The position numbers and the translations under genes are program-made. A stretch of 19,937 bases of DNA, from assembly GCA_014523695.1 (NCBI GenBank), contig JAATVS010000371.1, positions 1 to 19,937 on the forward strand. The letters are read 5' to 3'. Source of the stretch: Nitrososphaerales archaeon TH5895. GTDB taxonomy: Archaea > Thermoproteota > Nitrososphaeria > Nitrososphaerales > Nitrososphaeraceae. The notes below the pieces were generated by a model. It worked only from the letters and a program-made list of their open reading frames with translations, did not search any database and was not told the origin of the DNA. Shown in pieces: positions 15,813 to 19,937 of the stretch. Numbering within the stretch: the first letter of the stretch is position 1; the number at the start of each line of letters is the position of its first letter.

Positions 15813-15965
15813 GGAGATTTTACAATGAAAGTGCTTGATCAATAATTGGTCAGAAAACCTAGCGATGCTAACGACCAACCGCGCCTATCTCCGTTGAACC
15901 TAAAAGTTTCTTCAGGTCTAAGCACAACTCCATAGTTGGGATCAGATGTATGCCTGAAAACTTTT
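15813..15965 (+). ncRNA. candidate structured RNA of unknown kind
   Basis: In the 541-nt gap between tRNA-Met and the 110-aa gene, three sets of complementary segments nest or adjoin. GGAGAT (15813-15818) pairs with ATCTCC (15887-15892) around an inner hairpin: TTGGTC/GACCAA (15846-15851/15873-15878) topped by TAGC/GCTA. Next to it a long stem at 15902-15916 and 15953-15965 has 8 + 5 Watson-Crick pairs with a 2-nt bulge and encloses CAACT-CCAT-AGTTG (15925-15938). No known RNA family is recognised. It could be a small RNA or the 5' leader of the gene at 16071. Only pairing is seen; expression is not shown. Confidence 0.35.
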
Positions 15966-16070
15966 AATCAGACCCAGATCCAAAAAAAGCGTGTGTCTAA
16001 TCATTGATATGAACAGCATGCCGAATAATAGTGATTTAGTTCTTAGCGCTCATTTTATAAAGGCATAATT

Positions 16071-16403
16071 ATGACAACAAATCCTGATTTTTATCGGACG
16101 CTCCAGGTTTCCAAGACATTTAAGGTCAGTAACGGCCTAGAAGTAACTAGTATTGTGACTCAATTAGTGGATTTTATCGAAAAAAATAGTTCCATGGACG
16201 GCTTTAGTGTAAGAATACTCCTGCCAAGAGGGGATGAGACTGACTCACTCGCAAGGAAATGGGGAGCATCTCTCCGGACTGGATTACTTTTGGCCTTGAA
16301 GAGAAGAAAAATAAGACCTAATCTAAGAGAGGTGAGGTACGTTCATGATCAATACCACTATGGATGGATTTTGATAGAGTCCAATCCGGTCAATGGTTTG
16401 TGA
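16071..16403 (+). CDS. hypothetical protein, 110 aa
   Basis: Small basic-to-neutral cytosolic protein without signal peptide or membrane segment. It has a strand-helix start (KVSNGLEVTSIVTQLVDFIE), a central GFSVRILLPRGDE, a basic helix (LLLALKRRKIRPNLREVR) and an aromatic, strand-like end (YHYGWILIES), suggesting a compact alpha/beta domain that may bind nucleic acid. The latter is only a guess from charge. The start is ATG 16071; TTTATAAA at 16054-16061 is closer to the start than a normal TATA box, so either the true transcript starts elsewhere or the element is coincidental. No family is recognised. It is convergent with the minus-strand tRNA-His. Confidence 0.6.
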   Translation: MTTNPDFYRTLQVSKTFKVSNGLEVTSIVTQLVDFIEKNSSMDGFSVRILLPRGDETDSLARKWGASLRTGLLLALKRRKIRPNLREVRYVHDQYHYGWILIESNPVNGL

Positions 16404-16470
16404 GTCTAAGATAATATCGTAATATGATTGAAGTGTGACATGTTAGATAGGGAAGGTACGATGAATAAGG

Positions 16471-16575
16471 GGCCTTCGGAGGGATTTGAACCCTCCTCAA
16501 GCGGTGTCTGTCTCAAAGCATTTATCATATGTAGTCCACAGCCGCCTATACTGACCAGGCTATACTACGAAGGCC
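16471..16575 (-). tRNA. tRNA-His (GTG) with a 30-nt intron at position 37/38
   Basis: On the minus strand the exons form a full cloverleaf: acceptor GCCTTCG/CGAAGGC, D stem with two G-U pairs, anticodon stem GGCGG/CCGCT closing CTGTGGA (anticodon GTG), T stem GAGGG/CCCTC with loop TTCAAAT. An encoded G at -1 (16575) faces discriminator C73 (16471), the histidine identity pair. The gene is interrupted after position 37 by an intron at 16506-16535. CCA is not encoded. A strong TATA box lies upstream. A plus-strand open frame over this interval is a shadow of the tRNA. Confidence 0.92.
16506..16535 (-). other. archaeal tRNA intron (bulge-helix-bulge)
   Basis: The 30-nt insert lies between positions 37 and 38 of tRNA-His. 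CTGT of the anticodon loop pairs with ACAG at the 3' end of the intron as a 4-bp helix. It is flanked by a 3-nt bulge GG|A at the 5' site and AC|A at the 3' site, each cut between its second and third base. This is the motif recognised by the archaeal splicing endonuclease EndA. The intron-side helix is weak (2 bp). Confidence 0.85.
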
Positions 16576-16602
16576 ACTTTATATCAAGTGCAAATATGGT
16601 GC

Positions 16603-16610
16603 TATATATA
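16603..16610 (-). promoter_or_regulatory. TATA box of tRNA-His
   Basis: TATATATA centred about 31 nt upstream of the tRNA 5' end on the minus strand, giving a leader of about 5 nt. Confidence 0.6.
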
Positions 16611-16891
16611 ATTTCTAGATAGAAATATCTGATAACAATATTCGATTGTTCCTTATTCTCGGCTCTGGCAGCCAAAATCCGAAAGAACATGTTATCCACA
16701 AGCATGGTGAATGATTTATGCGATGACGGTTTTTTCCGTAAATATTGAAAATTAAATAAAATCACGCCCAGTCCCTTTGTTATGGTAGACTAAAAAGTGT
16801 GATAATAAATGATCTTCAATGTTGATATTCGGGATCTGCGTCTTCGACTTAAAGACTTAAATCTCGATGCATAGTCTTGATCGCACCTAGC

Positions 16892-17935
16892 ATGAGCTGC
16901 TCAGGAGAGTACACTTCCCACAATTCAGATAACAATCTAATCCAGATCGACTCAAATGCGAGATCTAAACTACTAAACGCAAAGTATGGGGTGTATAACC
17001 ATTCAGCAGTAGAGCTTTGTCACTGGACCAAGAAATCTTTTGCGCACGAAGGAGATTGTTACAAACGTAAATTTTACGGCATCTCGACCCATCGGTGCAT
17101 GGAAATGACTCCAACAGCGCTAAACTGCGAAAATCGCTGTGTCTATTGCTGGAGACCTACTGAATTCTATGATACTCTCATGATGCCTGAAAACTTAGTG
17201 GACGAGCCAGACGCTATCGTAGAAAATCTTCTCCAAGAAAGAAGAAGGCTTTTGACTGGGTTTTATGGTCATAAGAAGTACGATAAGGGCAAGCTTGATG
17301 AATCCTTATTTCCCCAACACTATGCAATCTCACTCTCGGGTGAGCCCACCATGTACCCAAAATTACCCGCACTAATCAGATATCTAAAGAAATTACCAAC
17401 GACTAAATCTATATTTTTAGTTACTAATGGACAAGAACCTCAAATGTTAGATCGACTAGCAGAAGAAAAATCCCTTCCTACCCAATTATACTTGTCTACG
17501 AACGCGACGAACAGGTTTAGCTTTGCTAAGATAAATAGACCGAGGCATCCAGACGCATGGGAAAGATGGCTAACGAGTTTGCAGTTTCTTTCTAGGTGTG
17601 AAACGAGAACTGTAATTAGAATTACTCTCGTTAGAAGCCATAATTTCAATTATGAAACAATAGGTCAGTTTTGTGGTCTAATACCTATAGCGAACCCCCA
17701 TTTTATCGAAATAAAATCATACATGCATGTAGGCATGTCAACTCAGCGATTAGAGAGACAAAATATGCTTGAAATGGAAGAGGTTAGGGAATTCTCGGAA
17801 CAACTTTGCGAAAAACTTCCAGGATTCAAAGTGATGGATGAAAGTGAGATTTCTAGAATAGTCGTTTTGCAGAACACGGACAGGCACACTAATAGGTTCA
17901 TCTCTTCGTACTTACATCAAGGATGTACTGCATGA
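16892..17935 (+). CDS. taw1: tRNA 4-demethylwyosine synthase (archaeal TYW1/Taw1)
   Basis: Radical SAM enzyme that condenses N1-methylguanosine-37 of tRNA-Phe with pyruvate carbons to form the tricyclic 4-demethylwyosine. The 347-aa form carries the SAM cluster motif CENRCVYCW (Cys79, 83, 86) and three further cysteines at 43, 56 and 69, spaced 13 and 13 apart, which match the second 4Fe-4S cluster of archaeal TYW1. Also seen are YGISTHRCMEMTP, SLSGEPTMYP, LVTNGQEP and YLSTNA. ATG 16892 was preferred over TTG 16877 because CTTAAAT (16856-16862) is then about 33 nt upstream. There is no flavodoxin domain, as expected in archaea. Its substrate tRNA is charged by the PheRS encoded in this window. 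Confidence 0.93.
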   Translation: MSCSGEYTSHNSDNNLIQIDSNARSKLLNAKYGVYNHSAVELCHWTKKSFAHEGDCYKRKFYGISTHRCMEMTPTALNCENRCVYCWRPTEFYDTLMMPENLVDEPDAIVENLLQERRRLLTGFYGHKKYDKGKLDESLFPQHYAISLSGEPTMYPKLPALIRYLKKLPTTKSIFLVTNGQEPQMLDRLAEEKSLPTQLYLSTNATNRFSFAKINRPRHPDAWERWLTSLQFLSRCETRTVIRITLVRSHNFNYETIGQFCGLIPIANPHFIEIKSYMHVGMSTQRLERQNMLEMEEVREFSEQLCEKLPGFKVMDESEISRIVVLQNTDRHTNRFISSYLHQGCTA

Positions 17936-18120
17936 GATTACAAGAGAACCAAGATTAAGTTAACAGAATGACTCCTCTTTACTCACGCGTGATCACAAGG
18001 AATAATCATCACCAATTGGACAGTGACATGAAATAGTCAAGTTATTTTTGTTCTCTGCCTAAATCCGATTACATCTAATTTTTTTATACGCCCCTCTAAA
18101 TTGCTAGTAAGGTCCGATAA

Positions 18121-19937
18121 TTGAAAGACTGCAAAACTATCGCACTTATAACTTTGAGCTTATTCCTTTTAGCCGCTTTTTGTAGCACAGGGGATTCCTA
18201 TTCACAGCTTTACAATCCCCATGGGGTGAAGATTTTGTCTCCCACCAAGGAACAAGAGATGCCCATAAATACCCAAAATTTCACAGTTAAAGGAGTTTCT
18301 ACGGACAATTCTACAAACAACTGCGATGTGTCGGTTCTTCTTAATGGGGTTAGCCCTTATGTCAAAACTTCTGCGAGAGGACAAAACGGAACGGATGATT
18401 TCTCAGCTTGGGAAGGGTTATTCAACTCCAATTTGCATTTGAATGTTGGTGAAAACAAGTTAACTGCCAGGCTGCTTTGTTCAGACGGCAATAATAATCA
18501 AATAAGTAAGTACCACTCCGTAAACTTTACAGGCATAAATGAAACGAGTTCATTTCCGATAACTAAAGTATTGAATTCACCTTCTGCAAGGGAAAATATC
18601 TCTCCAACCAATATCAGTGAAATCGTTGGAAGCAAATTGACCTCATCAGAAAATGAAAATGAAACGAGTTCATTTCCGATAACTAAAGTATTGAATTCAC
18701 CTTCTGCAAGGGAAAATATCTCTCCAACCAACATCAGTGAAATCGTTGGAAGCAAATTGACTTCATCAGACCTTGACAATCAACCTGAGGTAGTAAAGAA
18801 GGATGAAGTCGTTAGGAGTTTAACGTCAGGTCCGGTGATAATCCCTCCCCGTGAGAGCCAACCGTCCTCCATATCTGATCCTTCTCCCGTTAATGATTCC
18901 GTAATAATACCTGATGCAACCAATTCGAGTTCTACTTTGGACGTTGTAACTTCAAGCTCCGTAATAACCCCTCCCCATGAGAGCCAACCGTCCTCCATGT
19001 CTGATCCTTCTCCCGTTAATGATTCCGTAATAATACCTGATGCAACCAATTCAAGTTCTACTTTGGACAATGTAACTTCAAGCTCCGTAATAATCCCTCC
19101 TCACGAGAACCTGTCTTTATCTGGCTCGCTTGCGCCGGTCGATAATCCGTCTAACGAGCTACCAGATCCTCCTTCGGAGGAAGTTGTCCGACAGCGAGAA
19201 TCCAGGAGCGAAGGGGACGACGATATTCCTCTGATATTTCCTACTCCATCTCCTAGAGTTACATTTGAAGAAACTAGAGATAAATCTGCCCTTTCTACAC
19301 CAGTCCAAGATTTGTCTCCTGTAGTTAAAGTAGAAAATAATAACACTAAGGTTGATGAAGGTTCGTTAGTGATACTCGACGCAACTCAAAGTTATTCCCA
19401 AGACGGGCTAATCGCATCAAATGTTTGGAGACAACTGACAAGTCATCCAATTCAGATCCTTGAAGGTCTCAATATGCCGATTCTGAAGTTTAAGGCCCCT
19501 AATGTGTCTGAAGATACCCCGCTTGAATTTGAAATTTCGGTTTCAGACGCGCACGGTAAGAGTAATAATGGAATAGTTCATGTCTTGGTTAGTGACGTCG
19601 TAAATACTGAATCAACAGCTAATTCTCCACCTGGTTCACAGAATCAGACAGTTTCGGAACTGCCTGTTAGAGGTTTCCCTACGAATATCAAAATACCTGA
19701 CCAATCTAATTCTAATGTCTTGCTGTCCCCTAGGACACTTGACGCCATTTCTACGCAGTCCAAGAACCAATCGCAAAAAACAAATGCTACCAGCCCCTCC
19801 GAGAACGGATCTGTGAATGGCACTTCTATGAAGGCCATGGCCGGAGTTGATCAGATTGTAAACGAAGGTATGGAGGTTATTCTCAAAGGTGATTCAACCT
19901 CCACAAATACTAATCAAAGGCTGTCATATGAATGGAG
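18121..19937 (+). CDS. secreted repeat protein with PKD-like domains, 3' end outside window
   Basis: Open from TTG 18121 (a stop lies directly before it) to the right edge: over 605 codons without a stop. The N-terminus is a signal peptide: basic start, hydrophobic core TIALITLSLFLLAAF, then CSTGDSYS. C21 is a poor lipobox match because F precedes it. An Ig-like domain follows (about 35-138; VLLNGVSPYV, LNVGENKLTARLLC). Next are two tandem repeat blocks rich in S, P, N and T, then a PKD/REJ-like domain (about 408-500; VDEGSLVILDATQSY, LEFEISVSDAHGKS) and the start of a second (AGVDQIVNEGMEVILKGDS). Many N-x-S/T sequons suggest surface glycosylation. A TATA-like element is near 18083-18089. 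Probably a cell-surface or envelope protein; the ligand is unknown. Confidence 0.8.
   Translation, partial: MKDCKTIALITLSLFLLAAFCSTGDSYSQLYNPHGVKILSPTKEQEMPINTQNFTVKGVSTDNSTNNCDVSVLLNGVSPYVKTSARGQNGTDDFSAWEGLFNSNLHLNVGENKLTARLLCSDGNNNQISKYHSVNFTGINETSSFPITKVLNSPSARENISPTNISEIVGSKLTSSENENETSSFPITKVLNSPSARENISPTNISEIVGSKLTSSDLDNQPEVVKKDEVVRSLTSGPVIIPPRESQPSSISDPSPVNDSVIIPDATNSSSTLDVVTSSSVITPPHESQPSSMSDPSPVNDSVIIPDATNSSSTLDNVTSSSVIIPPHENLSLSGSLAPVDNPSNELPDPPSEEVVRQRESRSEGDDDIPLIFPTPSPRVTFEETRDKSALSTPVQDLSPVVKVENNNTKVDEGSLVILDATQSYSQDGLIASNVWRQLTSHPIQILEGLNMPILKFKAPNVSEDTPLEFEISVSDAHGKSNNGIVHVLVSDVVNTESTANSPPGSQNQTVSELPVRGFPTNIKIPDQSNSNVLLSPRTLDAISTQSKNQSQKTNATSPSENGSVNGTSMKAMAGVDQIVNEGMEVILKGDSTSTNTNQRLSYEW
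18541..18780 (+). repeat. two tandem copies of a 120-bp repeat
   Basis: Copies at 18541-18660 and 18661-18780 are identical except for two silent changes and a few bases at the 3' end. Each encodes 40 residues (starting ETSSFPITKVLNSPSARENI). Near-identity at the DNA level points to a recent duplication. Confidence 0.95.
18832..19110 (+). repeat. about 2.2 copies of a 126-bp repeat
   Basis: The period of 126 bp (42 residues) is fixed by GAGAGCCAACCG at 18853 and 18979 and by the matching position 19105. The unit encodes a Ser/Pro/Asn-rich stretch (ESQPSSISDPSPVNDSVIIP). A shorter internal echo (SVIIPDA / SVITPPH) suggests that the unit itself arose by duplication. Confidence 0.9.

Noticed and set aside
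16428..16622. 64-aa plus-strand open frame
   Set aside because: It lies across the minus-strand tRNA-His, whose cloverleaf and intron explain the sequence fully.
18541..19110. Tandem repeats considered as a CRISPR array
   Set aside because: The units are 120 and 126 bp, contiguous without spacers, and stay in frame inside a long coding sequence.
18498..19346. Several minus-strand frames of 80-96 aa with repeated sequence
   Set aside because: They are antisense shadows of the repeat-rich plus-strand surface protein; the repeats simply copy the open antisense frame.

Overview
The window reads as chromosomal DNA of an ammonia-oxidiser-type archaeon of the Thaumarchaeota (Nitrososphaerota). The evidence is a eukaryote-like DNA topoisomerase IB, an archaeal-type CoA adenylyltransferase, separate CofG and CofH enzymes for F420, archaeal TYW1, archaeal PheRS and TrpRS, a stand-alone Lrp/AsnC RAM domain, a tRNA-His with a bulge-helix-bulge intron, and AT-rich promoters whose TATA boxes lie about 25-30 nt from start codons (leaderless or short-leader transcripts). 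The lineage assignment below phylum is inference; I cannot name the species.

Layout. Positions 2-124 hold the end of a 4Fe-4S protein. Next come coaD (234-716), a possible 49-aa ORF (788-937), and a minus-strand pair of trpS plus an unknown 103-aa gene (961-2429). A compact divergent promoter at 2455-2470 separates trpS from the overlapping pheS-pheT pair (2504-5676). A gene-poor stretch (5677-6456) follows; on its minus strand it carries a 57-aa protein that looks like the Os1348/NHLP class of RiPP precursor or leader proteins, a 38-aa ORF with a good ribosome binding site, and a possible broken small gene. Divergent to these is a translationally coupled YcaO-TfuA pair (6457-8420), with another tiny ORF behind it. 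Then come a membrane family-2 glycosyltransferase (8663-9850), the FO synthase pair cofG-cofH (9906-12349) and a convergent RAM-domain gene.

From 12754 onward: topoisomerase IB, a two-CBS protein under a clear leaderless promoter, tRNA-Met(CAU), a 530-nt gap with a candidate structured RNA, an unknown 110-aa gene, the intron-containing tRNA-His on the minus strand, TYW1 (wyosine), and finally a long secreted repeat protein with PKD-like domains that runs off the right edge.

How the genes fit together. Much of the window is translation: two aminoacyl-tRNA synthetases, two tRNAs, and TYW1 for tRNA-Phe, which is charged by the PheRS encoded in the same window. The FO synthase pair supplies the F420 chromophore. 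The most interesting part is the YcaO-TfuA locus with its divergent Os1348-like small protein. This looks like an uncharacterised thaumarchaeal thioamide or azoline peptide-modification system, with the small proteins as candidate substrates or helpers.
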